From: Dehalococcoidales bacterium
Lineage (GTDB): Bacteria; Chloroflexota; Dehalococcoidia; Dehalococcoidales; RBG-16-60-22
Assembly: GCA_016926115.1 (NCBI GenBank)
Contig: JAFGPF010000080.1
Location: 1 to 17,019 of the forward strand
Length of the DNA: 17,019 nucleotides
Direction: 5' to 3'
Shown here: positions 1 to 6,899 of the stretch, one piece after another
How positions within the stretch are numbered: the stretch's first letter is position 1
How the letters are laid out: each line of letters begins with the position of its first letter
Position numbers and translations under genes: made by a program
Notes under the pieces: generated by a model
What the model was told of the DNA's origin: nothing
Database searches by the model: none
What the model saw: only the letters and a program-made list of their open reading frames with translations

Positions 1-2
1 CC

Positions 3-197
3 GGAGAATCCCCTGATTACCAGATTATCAGCATCGAGACCGGTGTGGTGATATTTAACATCGTAGGCGGCACCGCCGAGGACTATACCGTGGAAATTAC
101 CGGCGGCAGCTACCGCCTGATTTCAGACGACCCCGACGAATGGGGAGCCGGCTGGAGTGTTATACCTGAATTTTATTGTGAGGTTTGCCAGAGATAA
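3..197 (+). CDS. 3' end of an unidentified gene (partial)
   Basis: Frame 3 is open from the left edge to TAA at 195-197 and gives 64 residues of the C-terminus of a protein that begins outside the window. The visible part is rich in alternating hydrophobic and beta-branched residues (YTVEITGGSYRLI), suggesting beta-strands, then a Trp/Asp-rich stretch, and it ends in EFYCEVCQR with a CxxC pair five residues from the stop. I do not recognise the family. It lies 21 bp upstream of the signal peptidase gene in the same direction, so the two may be cotranscribed. That would fit an exported beta-rich protein, but no signal sequence can be seen because the N-terminus is missing. Confidence 0.6.
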   Translation, partial: GESPDYQIISIETGVVIFNIVGGTAEDYTVEITGGSYRLISDDPDEWGAGWSVIPEFYCEVCQR

Positions 198-218
198 GGC
201 ATAACAGGTAACGGTATC

Positions 219-1151
219 ATGAAACGCGCCATAGGATTAGCATTTGTAACCATAGCCTGCATCGCGGCTTTCCTCTCCGTGAGAGGGACACTGCCGTTTA
301 TGCCTATCTTCGGCTCCAGTATGGAACCCACCCTGAACTCCGGCGGACTGCTCATGATTAACCCCCTGGATAGCCCGAGAGACATTAAGGTCGGCGATAT
401 CATCGTTTACAATGTCCCGAGCATGGTCAGGGAATATTACAACTACCCGCCCACCGTAGCTCACAGGGTCATTAAAATACTGGAAGCACCGTCCTTTAGC
501 TTCCGCACCGCCGGCGACAATACCGGGGAAGACCCCTTCACCATCAGACCGCAGGACTTGAGGGGAACGGTCGGCAGCCAGATACCCTACCTCGGGCTAC
601 CGCTCCTGTTCTTCCAGAGCCAGCAGGGTGTGATATTCGTCATAATCGCCCTTGCCCTGCTCGCCGTCTTCCTCTACGGCGGTGAGATAGCCCGCGGTGG
701 CGGTTTCATACACCGCGGCATCTTCGCCCCGGTTATCAACGAGGAAAAACGCGCCAACCGGGCGCTGTCTCGCAAGATAGAGTCCACGGAAGCGAAGATG
801 ACCAATACGGAGCAGGCGCTTGAGAAATTCGCGTCTGCCGTGGCGGAATACGCCCAGCACCTTGCCAGCCATACCAGCGCTATCCAGGGTCTCTCCGAGG
901 CTTCCCACGAGTTGAAGCGGGGCGCCGCCGAACAGAACCGCGTCCTGATGTCCCTCGTCCAGAACATGGGCAATATTAGGCCGATACAGGATATCCAGCC
1001 CCCCAGAACAATGGCGCCTGGAAAACCGGGACCTGAGATTGCGGAAACCGAAAAGCCCTTCCACGGCGCTCTGGAAAAGGGTGTACCGGGCTGCGCGAGG
1101 AAACGCCCCCTGACCCCTGAGGAAATCCTCAGCAGGCAGGATCATATATAA
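219..1151 (+). CDS. SipW/SEC11-type signal peptidase I with C-terminal coiled coil
   Basis: Membrane-bound signal peptidase that would cleave signal peptides of exported proteins. An N-terminal membrane helix (about residues 4-24) is followed by GSSMEPT with the catalytic Ser34. AHRVI supplies His82 where the usual bacterial enzyme has Lys, and TAGDNTGED gives the conserved Asp region near residues 100-105. This Ser/His arrangement is that of archaeal, ER and SipW enzymes. A second membrane helix spans about 134-153. After it, residues about 172-250 form a hydrophilic heptad-like region likely to be coiled coil, then a Pro-rich tail to residue 310. SipW-type enzymes are usually nearer 180-200 residues, so the extension is unusual. 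The ATG at 219 has only a weak AGGTAA (206-211) upstream. The 3' end overlaps the convergent gene at 1142-1354 by 10 bp. Exported TIG proteins elsewhere in the window are possible substrates, but that is inference. Confidence 0.88.
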   Translation: MKRAIGLAFVTIACIAAFLSVRGTLPFMPIFGSSMEPTLNSGGLLMINPLDSPRDIKVGDIIVYNVPSMVREYYNYPPTVAHRVIKILEAPSFSFRTAGDNTGEDPFTIRPQDLRGTVGSQIPYLGLPLLFFQSQQGVIFVIIALALLAVFLYGGEIARGGGFIHRGIFAPVINEEKRANRALSRKIESTEAKMTNTEQALEKFASAVAEYAQHLASHTSAIQGLSEASHELKRGAAEQNRVLMSLVQNMGNIRPIQDIQPPRTMAPGKPGPEIAETEKPFHGALEKGVPGCARKRPLTPEEILSRQDHI

Positions 1152-1354
1152 ACTGCAACTATCACCGCGTCCCGGGGACTGTGCTCATCGAAGAATACCA
1201 CCGCTACCCTGCGTCCCGTAATCATTTCCGCCGATGAAATATTCCTGGCTACCGCCAGGTCTTCCAGGTATACTTTATAGCTGCCGGCGAGTTGCACCGT
1301 CGCCGTATAGTTGTCGGAGTTGAAGCTCTTTAACTCGCCTTTCCTTAGTTTCAT
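1142..1354 (-). CDS. Small beta-rich phage-cluster protein, 70 aa
   Basis: Last gene of the minus-strand virion operon. The 70 residues alternate short polar and hydrophobic stretches (NYTATVQLAGSYKVYLEDL, RRVAVVFFDEHSP, AVIVAVYI), as expected of a small beta-barrel of SH3 or OB type. No catalytic motif is seen. The ATG at 1354 is preceded by a good AAGGAGA site with 8 bases of spacing. The gene begins 25 bp after the stop of the large tail-like protein, so the two are almost certainly cotranscribed. Position after a hub-like protein suggests a minor tail or baseplate part, but this is inference from context. The 3' end overlaps the signal peptidase gene on the other strand, leaving no room for a terminator. 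Confidence 0.72.
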   Translation of the reverse strand: MKLRKGELKSFNSDNYTATVQLAGSYKVYLEDLAVARNISSAEMITGRRVAVVFFDEHSPRDAVIVAVYI

Positions 1355-1379
1355 CTCGAATGTCTCCTTCTTACCTCGC

Positions 1380-3374
1380 CTATACCGCTCCCAGACTCAA
1401 ACGCTGGCGGTACTCCCCCCGCCGGGGACTGTAAATCAATGTGATGCCCAGTACGCGTTTCCTCTCTTCGTCGAGACCGGCTCGGGCGTCGGTAATATCC
1501 ACCACGTCATAGAGCTGCTGTCCGCAGTTAACCGGCACGATAATCGCACCCCCCGCCGCCTCGATTTCCGCATGTCTTAGCACCGCCTGCCCGCGTTGCC
1601 GGGCTTCCGTGACTGCGCCGATGTTCCTGTCCTCCACCTGCATCAGCCGGTCGTGGAGCCGGTCAATCGCGCCCCAGTCGAAGCTGTCGGCGAGTACTAG
1701 ACCGCTATCGTATCCCTCCACCTGCACTCTGTTTACCTGCATCGCCCCCCTGGCATACCTGCCCTCGTAGAGCCGGTGTTCGCCACCGTAGCTGTAAACG
1801 GATTCATCGTTCGAGAGCGGATTGACGATATAGACCGTGTTTCCTTCAATGAAAACCAGGTCAGAGACGAAGGAGAGCAGTTTCTGGATAACCGCCTTGC
1901 CGCTGTTCTCCGGATTTACCGTGAAATCCGGATAAAATCCGGTCATCATTTGCGACTGAGTCACTGTTTCAAGCTTCAAACCCGCCCTGGCCAATATCAC
2001 GGCGATTATTTCCCTGACGCTGAAATCATCGGAGTTTTTATTCCAGCGGAACTGGTGCCGGGCGCGCCAGTCGCTTAAAGCCCCCCAACCGTCCCTAGCG
2101 TGTATTATCAGGCTGGCCTTGCCTCCGGCGCTGGTATGTTCCAGCGATTCTACATGGAAGGTCTGACCGGAGCTGTGCTCGTTCCCCGAGGCGGTAACGT
2201 AGCCGGGACTGAACTCCAGCTGGCAGCCGGTATCCAGCACGGCGAGGTTGCCTTCGCCCGGCGAAGCGTATTTCCCGCCATCATTCTTGAGTTCCACCGT
2301 TAGGCCGCCTGATGTCTCGCCGACCTCCTGTCTTATATTGATGACATCCGCCGTCAGATTTAGATTCTGGACTTCCAGGCAAGCCCGCCAGACGCCGCCG
2401 GGACTGGCCATCCAGCCGTAATTACCGTGGCGCGCCATCGCCAGTCCGTATTCCGATGTCAGGTTAAACGGCGCTGGTTCACGCCACAGCCCGTCGACGA
2501 AGCTTGTGCCGGGGACGGAGTGCGAGCCGTACGGGCGACTGTATGCCTCGGTGCCGGTGAATTTTTCGACGTAGCAGCAGCGGAAAACGTCCGGCTTGTC
2601 CAGGAAGGGCTGCCGGTACTCAAAGTCGCCGCCGGACGGTGCCGAGGCCAGTTCTTTCAATTCCGACCACCCACCAGCGGCTACATCGCCGCCGTCGCCG
2701 TACACCAGGCTCCACAGCTTGTAGTTGCCCGCCGTGTCCCTTCCGGTAACCAGCAGGTTCCAGTCATCGTCGTAAATGCAGGCTACGCCCGACAGATATC
2801 CGGTACTCTTATTCCATACCGTCTTGTTCTGCCACTGGCCGCCGTTATTTTTCTTCACGTACAGGTTGGACTGGTCGGCGAAGAAGATAGCCAGGTCGCC
2901 GTTGGGTTTATATGCCGCCGCCAGCCCGTAAATGGCCGTCGTCGCCGCGTAATCGATGAGTTCGGGGCTGCCCCAGTTGGCGCCGTTGTCCGTGCTCTTG
3001 ATACGCCTGACTTCCCGGTTGGACTTTATCCAGAATATGGATACCTCCGCTCCCAGTGAAGCCGCCGCCGTCACCACGGCGTTGTACTGGCCGGTGTAGA
3101 CCCACTGGCTGAAATCGCCCTCCGCACCGGGGCTTTCCACCCTCTGCCGGTACAGCTTCCTTGAATCTGTCGGTGGGGTGATTCTCGCCCTGACGAGCGA
3201 GCCGTCGCCGGTCATGGTCAGGGCATGAAAATAGTCGTCTTCCTGTCCCTCGTACAGTCGTTCCCAATCCAGCCTGACCACTCCGGCAATCTTATTGCAG
3301 ACCTCGATTTTCACATAGGGTACCGCGGTGTCCCGCTTCTGGGCGGCTGACAGCGTCGATGTCAATTCGCGCAT
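1380..3374 (-). CDS. Large phage tail/receptor-binding-like protein (Asp-box region plus hub-like C-terminus)
   Basis: Predicted virion protein of 664 residues. The N-terminal half (about 90-330) is rich in Trp, Gly and Asp. It carries an Asp-box signature STDNGANW (about 127-134) and repeated strand patterns such as GDLAIFFADQSNLYVKK, like sialidase-type beta-propellers. The C-terminal half (from about 370) contains GGLTVELKNDGGKYASP and later IQKLLSFVSDLVFIEGNTVYIVNP. This resembles phage tail hub or baseplate proteins in texture, but no family is certain. No sialidase catalytic set can be assigned, so binding rather than hydrolysis is the safer reading. I start at the ATG at 3374 rather than 3410: it follows AAGGAA at a proper distance and lies 4 bp after the upstream stop, whereas the longer frame would overlap that gene by 32 bp. 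It is probably the main host-contact or hub protein of the particle. Confidence 0.72.
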   Translation of the reverse strand: MRELTSTLSAAQKRDTAVPYVKIEVCNKIAGVVRLDWERLYEGQEDDYFHALTMTGDGSLVRARITPPTDSRKLYRQRVESPGAEGDFSQWVYTGQYNAVVTAAASLGAEVSIFWIKSNREVRRIKSTDNGANWGSPELIDYAATTAIYGLAAAYKPNGDLAIFFADQSNLYVKKNNGGQWQNKTVWNKSTGYLSGVACIYDDDWNLLVTGRDTAGNYKLWSLVYGDGGDVAAGGWSELKELASAPSGGDFEYRQPFLDKPDVFRCCYVEKFTGTEAYSRPYGSHSVPGTSFVDGLWREPAPFNLTSEYGLAMARHGNYGWMASPGGVWRACLEVQNLNLTADVINIRQEVGETSGGLTVELKNDGGKYASPGEGNLAVLDTGCQLEFSPGYVTASGNEHSSGQTFHVESLEHTSAGGKASLIIHARDGWGALSDWRARHQFRWNKNSDDFSVREIIAVILARAGLKLETVTQSQMMTGFYPDFTVNPENSGKAVIQKLLSFVSDLVFIEGNTVYIVNPLSNDESVYSYGGEHRLYEGRYARGAMQVNRVQVEGYDSGLVLADSFDWGAIDRLHDRLMQVEDRNIGAVTEARQRGQAVLRHAEIEAAGGAIIVPVNCGQQLYDVVDITDARAGLDEERKRVLGITLIYSPRRGEYRQRLSLGAV

Positions 3375-3378
3375 CGTT

Positions 3379-3648
3379 TTATTCCTTTTCCCCGGATTTA
3401 CCCGGCGCACCCTGCTGGCCAGGTACGTACTTCGTTCCCCAGAACAGGTGCCCGGCGATATAACCCGCGGTGAAAACCGGGATTATCCAGAAAATTAACT
3501 CCCAGAGCCAGTGCCCCAGCAGCGCGCCGAGGACCACCAGCCCGATAATCCAGAGTCCTTCAAGCCTGTGCCAGGTATCCCGTAATATATATGTCCAGGG
3601 TCGACCACCGATTTTCTTCCACAATACCCTGTAAATAGACTCGAACAT
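3379..3648 (-). CDS. Two-helix membrane protein within virion operon, 89 aa
   Basis: Small integral membrane protein with a basic N-terminus (VLWKKIGGRPW). Two adjacent hydrophobic segments lie at about residues 31-49 and 51-70, both rich in Trp, Leu and Ile. The hydrophilic tail GQQGAPGKSGEKE has a short collagen-like flavour. A GTG 15 bases upstream is in frame, but it is part of the GGTGGAG ribosome binding site, so ATG at 3648 is the better start. The gene sits between the adaptor-like and large tail-like genes with gaps of 22 and 4 bp. A holin role is possible given two helices and a charged tail. A protein that assists DNA ejection through the membrane is equally possible. Neither is shown by the sequence. 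Confidence 0.68.
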   Translation of the reverse strand: MFESIYRVLWKKIGGRPWTYILRDTWHRLEGLWIIGLVVLGALLGHWLWELIFWIIPVFTAGYIAGHLFWGTKYVPGQQGAPGKSGEKE

Positions 3649-3670
3649 GCCCTTGCTCTCCACCGATTTG

Positions 3671-4306
3671 CTACTCCGGACCGTAATCGGTCGTTTTAGA
3701 GACCGGCGGATAGTAAGGCTGAAAAAGTGTGCTGGTCCTCACCCGGTTTCTCCTTCCCAGTCTCCTCAGTTCCTGCCGGAAATACTCCAGCTTCCGGTTG
3801 CCCCATTCGAGGAATTCCTTCGGCGTACCCGTCCCGCCGGCATTCACCCGGTTGACCGCGTAGACCGCCCACTCCACCGCGGCGTAGCCGCCGGCACCCG
3901 CCGCAATCAGGTCTTCGTGCTGCGCCGGTAGAGTAGAACCGCCGCTGTCCAGGGTATGCAGCTTACCATAGTATATGTAGGCGTTGGAGCCGTCCGGCAC
4001 TTCGTCCCCCAGGATAGTCAGCGTATCGCCCCACAGCGAAAACGGCTGGTATCTCTTGGGAAATTTATCCACCGGGTACTCCACCGCTTCCACCATGACC
4101 CTGTCCGTTACGCTGGCCATGTCCAGCTCCCTGGAACCATCCGTCGTGGCTTTGGTCGCCCTCTGCTCGTACGGAATCGACTCGGAGAACTCCCTGACGG
4201 CATGATTTATATGCCGGTCTATCTCGTCGTCCGTCCAGCGGTAGTTGTTGTTGTCCTCGTCGTGCAGGTCACGCCGCACGATTGTTCTCATATCGCTGAT
4301 ATTCAT
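3671..4306 (-). CDS. Phage head-tail adaptor-like protein
   Basis: Predicted 211-residue connector protein that would dock below the portal. The N-terminus (MNISDMRTIVRRDLHDE, then RWTDDEIDRHINHAVREFS) has the helical pattern of SU10-type adaptor proteins, where W(T/S)D-E-I--hINHA is typical. The middle has beta-strand stretches (SNAYIYYGKLHTL). A helical C-terminal part (EDLIAAGAGGYAAVEWAVYAV, then KEFLEWGNRKLEYFRQELRRL) follows, as in connector proteins. The ATG at 4306 is preceded by GTGGAGGT, and the in-frame GTG at 4318 is just part of that site. The start overlaps the stop of the LamG gene as ATGA, implying translational coupling. Downstream of the capsid gene is the usual place for a connector. 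The family name rests on recognising the N-terminal pattern. Confidence 0.75.
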   Translation of the reverse strand: MNISDMRTIVRRDLHDEDNNNYRWTDDEIDRHINHAVREFSESIPYEQRATKATTDGSRELDMASVTDRVMVEAVEYPVDKFPKRYQPFSLWGDTLTILGDEVPDGSNAYIYYGKLHTLDSGGSTLPAQHEDLIAAGAGGYAAVEWAVYAVNRVNAGGTGTPKEFLEWGNRKLEYFRQELRRLGRRNRVRTSTLFQPYYPPVSKTTDYGPE

Positions 4307-4941
4307 CGATACCTCCACTTGGTCGCCTGATAGATATGCAGGATTTCCGGGTGCGACAGGGCGCGACTGAAGGCGTAGACCTCACCGATGACCCCTTCAA
4401 AGGGAGAAGGAACGTACGTGTCATTGCCGACCAGTGTCGGGTAGTCCGAAGCCGCCAGGGGAGCGCTGGTATCCGTGCCGTCCGGCGCCCCGTTCACAAA
4501 CAGCCTGCCCGTGTCGTCGAAGGTTGCCACCAGAAAGTAAAATGTGTTTGTGTCCGAGTAGACATTGCCTGATACCACGTTAAGGCAGGGCCAGGTAGCG
4601 CCGTCGCCGCCCTGGAGATAGAACTTGTTGCTGGAGTAATAGAACAAGGCCCAGCCGGCCTTGTTCGCCGGGTCACGGTTGCAGATGATAAACTGTGTTT
4701 TGCCCAGCGCCCCCAGCTTGACCCAGGCCGCCAGGGTAAACGCCGAGTTGAAATCGAACACGCCGGAGTTCCCGCAGTTGATATCGTCGTCGATACCGTC
4801 GAAGCTCCTGCCCCGCGCCGTGTATGACGCGCCCGTAACCGTGCTGAGATGCCCGTAAGGGTCATGCGACTCGAAGGGACTGCCATCAAGCTCATACAGG
4901 GGCAGGTAAAGCACTATACCGGGATCATATAAAAGATTCAT
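4303..4941 (-). CDS. LamG/concanavalin-like jellyroll virion protein
   Basis: A 212-residue protein made of one laminin-G/concanavalin-like jellyroll. The signature runs from RSFDGIDDDINCGN (about residues 45-58) and FNSAFTLAAWVKLG (64-77), through KAGWALFYY and TFYFLVATFDD, to the closing strand IGEVYAFSRALSHPEILHIYQ. This order is typical of LamG_3 domains, which bind carbohydrate or protein surfaces. There is no signal peptide, so it is a cytoplasmically made virion component rather than a secreted lectin. The ATG at 4941 has AGGTG just upstream and lies 8 bp after the previous stop; an in-frame GTG at 4953 would overlap that gene. It ends in an ATGA overlap with the adaptor gene. It could decorate the head or act as a fibre that binds host glycans. 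Confidence 0.8.
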   Translation of the reverse strand: MNLLYDPGIVLYLPLYELDGSPFESHDPYGHLSTVTGASYTARGRSFDGIDDDINCGNSGVFDFNSAFTLAAWVKLGALGKTQFIICNRDPANKAGWALFYYSSNKFYLQGGDGATWPCLNVVSGNVYSDTNTFYFLVATFDDTGRLFVNGAPDGTDTSAPLAASDYPTLVGNDTYVPSPFEGVIGEVYAFSRALSHPEILHIYQATKWRYR

Positions 4942-4949
4942 GGTACACC

Positions 4950-5414
4950 TCACGAAGCCGAATAGACTACTTTTATATAGCTCGAGTTCTTGGTCTTGCC
5001 CACGGCGTTCTCTCCACCGGCCCCGCCCGATTTTATTGTCAGTCTTACGTCGAACGGAATCGAATTGAAGTTGGCGTCCGGCTTGAACCTCCCGCTGTAG
5101 GTATACTCCTTGTAGGTTGAAGCGTTAGCCGGATAAGTCACCGCGCCGTTCAGGTCTACCCATGTTCCCCCTTCGTTGCGCGCCTGCCACTTGAAAAGGA
5201 CGGACTCGCTGGCGCCGCTGGACTTGACCGCGCAGGTCAGCCCGAAATCGAACTCCAGCACTTCGCCGAGGGCCGGCGGTGCTATGGTTACGCTTTCGAC
5301 CTCCTCGTAGTCGTCGCTGCTGGTCGTGTGTTCGTCGCTCCACTGCACGCCGTCCGCCGTCAGGCTGCCCCTGGCGAAGGGGTGCTCGATGTGCTCTACG
5401 ATTGCCATTACCAT
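4950..5414 (-). CDS. Beta-rich virion protein downstream of capsid gene, 154 aa
   Basis: Unrecognised 154-residue protein in the position where head decoration or minor structural proteins are often encoded. The sequence alternates strands and loops throughout (ESVTIAPPALGEVLEFDFGL, then SVLFKWQARNEGGTWVDL, then SSYIKVVYSAS) and lacks helices, signal peptide and cysteine pairs, apart from one Cys near the middle. The KWQARNEGGTW section resembles beta-sandwich modules of phage fibres. The ATG at 5414 is preceded by a strong GAGGAGG site, and a second in-frame ATG lies two codons further in. A GC-rich hairpin separates it from the capsid gene. The role as decoration or fibre protein comes from context only. 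Confidence 0.72.
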   Translation of the reverse strand: MVMAIVEHIEHPFARGSLTADGVQWSDEHTTSSDDYEEVESVTIAPPALGEVLEFDFGLTCAVKSSGASESVLFKWQARNEGGTWVDLNGAVTYPANASTYKEYTYSGRFKPDANFNSIPFDVRLTIKSGGAGGENAVGKTKNSSYIKVVYSAS

Positions 5415-5428
5415 GATTTTCCTCCTCG

Positions 5429-5451
5429 GGGGGAGGGGTTGTCCCTCCCCC
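5429..5451. repeat. GC-rich hairpin between capsid gene and the next gene
   Basis: A perfect 9-bp stem, GGGGGAGGG (5429-5437) with CCCTCCCCC (5443-5451), around a 5-base loop. It lies between the capsid stop (5472) and the GAGGAGG ribosome binding site of the next gene. The T-rich tract TTGTTTTCTTT follows the stem on the plus strand, so as a factor-independent terminator it would face the plus strand, where no gene lies upstream. On the coding strand it has no U-tract. It could instead stabilise the 3' end of capsid mRNA or partly block transcription. Confidence 0.6.
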
Positions 5452-5471
5452 TTGTTTTCTTTATGTAAAGT

Positions 5472-6395
5472 TTAGTCCTTGACGCCGACCAGCGCCGCCG
5501 CCTTTATCGAGCTGAACAGCGCCAGCGATACGTACCATTTGACCCTGGTGCGCGAGGCGTCCTTGTTCTCCAGCGGTCCCACCGGCTCGGCCTGGAGATG
5601 CCCCGGGCTGGTCAGCCCGCAGAGGGCGCCCTCCCCGAACTGCACCGCGTATATCGTCGAGCAGGTGCCGCCCGTGGTGGCTGTCTCGACACTGCCGCTG
5701 ACCACGTGGGTATCCAGTATCCAGTCGTTCGTTCCGATAGGTATGCCGTCCCACAGCTGCACGAAATTCCCCCACCTGTCCCGGTCGGTCTCCGCCATGA
5801 CCCCGCCGGCAGCCCTGACCAGGGCGTTTATCTTGCGGCGTGAGCGCCGGCTCATCAGGAGCATGTCCGGCTTGCCGCCTTTGACGGCATCGATGAGCTC
5901 GTCGAGCTTGTTCAGCGTCAGCGTGGCGCCGGTGGCGCTCATGGCGATTACCTGGTCGCCGACGCTTTCGGTGTCGATGAGCATCCTTAAGCCGTCGAAC
6001 TGCTTGGAGTTAGTGCCGGAATCGCCGTAGATGAAGTTCTCCTCGAACTTGTCCTTCAGCGCCTTGGCTTTGAGTTCGATGACCGCCGTTTCCAGGTCCT
6101 GGACGTTGCTACGAGTCGACTTTAAAAAGTTGTCCACGTCCGCGTCTCCGCCCATGATTTTCAGGTTGGCGGTTATCTGCTCGAAGGTCGGCGTGGATTC
6201 CGCCCATTCGTCGCCGACATCGTAAAAGTCGATGTTGGGCAGGGTCTTTTCCTGGTTATAGGTCAGCCCGTTGCCCACGATTTCTATAAAGGGCAGCCTC
6301 TGGAGCACCGGTGAGTCCTTGACGATGGTCTCCACCACCCCCTGCATCAGCATATCGTTGGACAGCTTGGCTGCCTCTTCTAATGTAAGTGCCAT
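5472..6395 (-). CDS. Phage major capsid protein (HK97-fold type)
   Basis: Main shell protein of the virion, 307 residues. The N-terminal helix region MALTLEEAAKLSNDMLMQGV is followed by ETIVKDSPVLQRLPFIEIVGNGLTYN. Next comes a helical stretch ending in KDKFEENFIYGDSGTNSKQFDGL, where the YGD----FDGL pattern is typical of tailed-phage capsid proteins. The later part has IDAVKGGKPDMLLMSRRSRRKINAL and a strand-rich C-terminus, as in HK97-like subunits; I think the epsilon15/podovirus-like group is closest. It has no protease domain and no long N-terminal delta domain, consistent with the separate scaffold gene just upstream. AGGAGG, 10 bases before the ATG, is built into the last codons of the scaffold gene, whose stop lies only 3 bp before this start. 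Expression is therefore likely coupled. Confidence 0.88.
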   Translation of the reverse strand: MALTLEEAAKLSNDMLMQGVVETIVKDSPVLQRLPFIEIVGNGLTYNQEKTLPNIDFYDVGDEWAESTPTFEQITANLKIMGGDADVDNFLKSTRSNVQDLETAVIELKAKALKDKFEENFIYGDSGTNSKQFDGLRMLIDTESVGDQVIAMSATGATLTLNKLDELIDAVKGGKPDMLLMSRRSRRKINALVRAAGGVMAETDRDRWGNFVQLWDGIPIGTNDWILDTHVVSGSVETATTGGTCSTIYAVQFGEGALCGLTSPGHLQAEPVGPLENKDASRTRVKWYVSLALFSSIKAAALVGVKD

Positions 6396-6398
6396 TTC

Positions 6399-6887
6399 TT
6401 ATTTTCCTCCTATTGCGTACTGTATTTTCTCCCGCGCCGACAGCGCCGAAAGGTCCGGCTGCGTCCGCTGCGGGGCGCCGGCGGGCACCCTGGTCTTCGC
6501 CGCTTCCTCCTCGATTTCCTGCCTGACCTTCTCCATCAGCGCCCGGGCGTTCTTTAGTGATTCGTTTACCTGTTCGATTGTTTCCCCGGTTATCAGCTCC
6601 GCCAGGACGCCGGGGTTCGACTCCACCACCATTTCCTTGTAGGCGGCTACCGCCTGCGCCACCGTCTTGCCGAGTTCCTCCAGCGATTGCTTCGCTTCGT
6701 CCAGCGCCTCTTTCAGTCCGGCAATCTCGCCGTCCTTGGTAGCCAGGGCCTGTTCCAGCTTCAGGATGGCGGCGTTGCGCGACTCCACCTCGCCGGTAAG
6801 TCTTGCGTTCTCCTGCTTGAGGCTATCGATCTCGCCTTCGCCGCTTGCTTCTTCCATGGTTGTTTCCCGCTCTTTTTCCGTAGTCAT
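6399..6887 (-). CDS. Capsid scaffold protein
   Basis: Predicted internal scaffold that directs assembly of the capsid and is later lost. The 162 residues are strongly acidic and helical. A long coiled coil (about 20-75; IDSLKQENARLTGEVESRN and onward) has clear heptads. A middle helix (VAQAVAAYKEMVVESNPGVLA) and a second charged helix (SLKNARALMEKVRQEIEEEA, about 110-130) follow. The C-terminus is short and basic (LSALSAREKIQYAIGGK), as is common for scaffold tails that contact the coat. The position between portal and major capsid genes is classical. ATG 6887 has AGGAGGAAAG directly upstream, and the gene starts 12 bp after the portal stop. It shows no serine-protease motif, so processing of the head by an encoded protease is not evident. 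Confidence 0.83.
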   Translation of the reverse strand: MTTEKERETTMEEASGEGEIDSLKQENARLTGEVESRNAAILKLEQALATKDGEIAGLKEALDEAKQSLEELGKTVAQAVAAYKEMVVESNPGVLAELITGETIEQVNESLKNARALMEKVRQEIEEEAAKTRVPAGAPQRTQPDLSALSAREKIQYAIGGK

Positions 6888-6899
6888 CTTTCCTCCTGC

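Noticed and set aside
597..1145. Open frame of 182 codons on the minus strand opposite the signal peptidase gene
   Set aside because: No domain pattern, no ribosome binding site, and the plus strand has clear catalytic motifs.
2427..3059. Open frame of 210 codons on the plus strand opposite the tail-like gene
   Set aside because: Composition is Val/Arg/Ala-rich without any domain, no ribosome binding site is near its start, and the minus strand shows the structured Asp-box protein.
3661..3663. GTG start for the two-helix membrane protein, and similar upstream GTG codons at 4318 and 4953
   Set aside because: Each GTG is part of, or lies against, the Shine-Dalgarno-like sequence of an ATG 12-15 bases later, and using the one at 4953 would overlap the previous stop.
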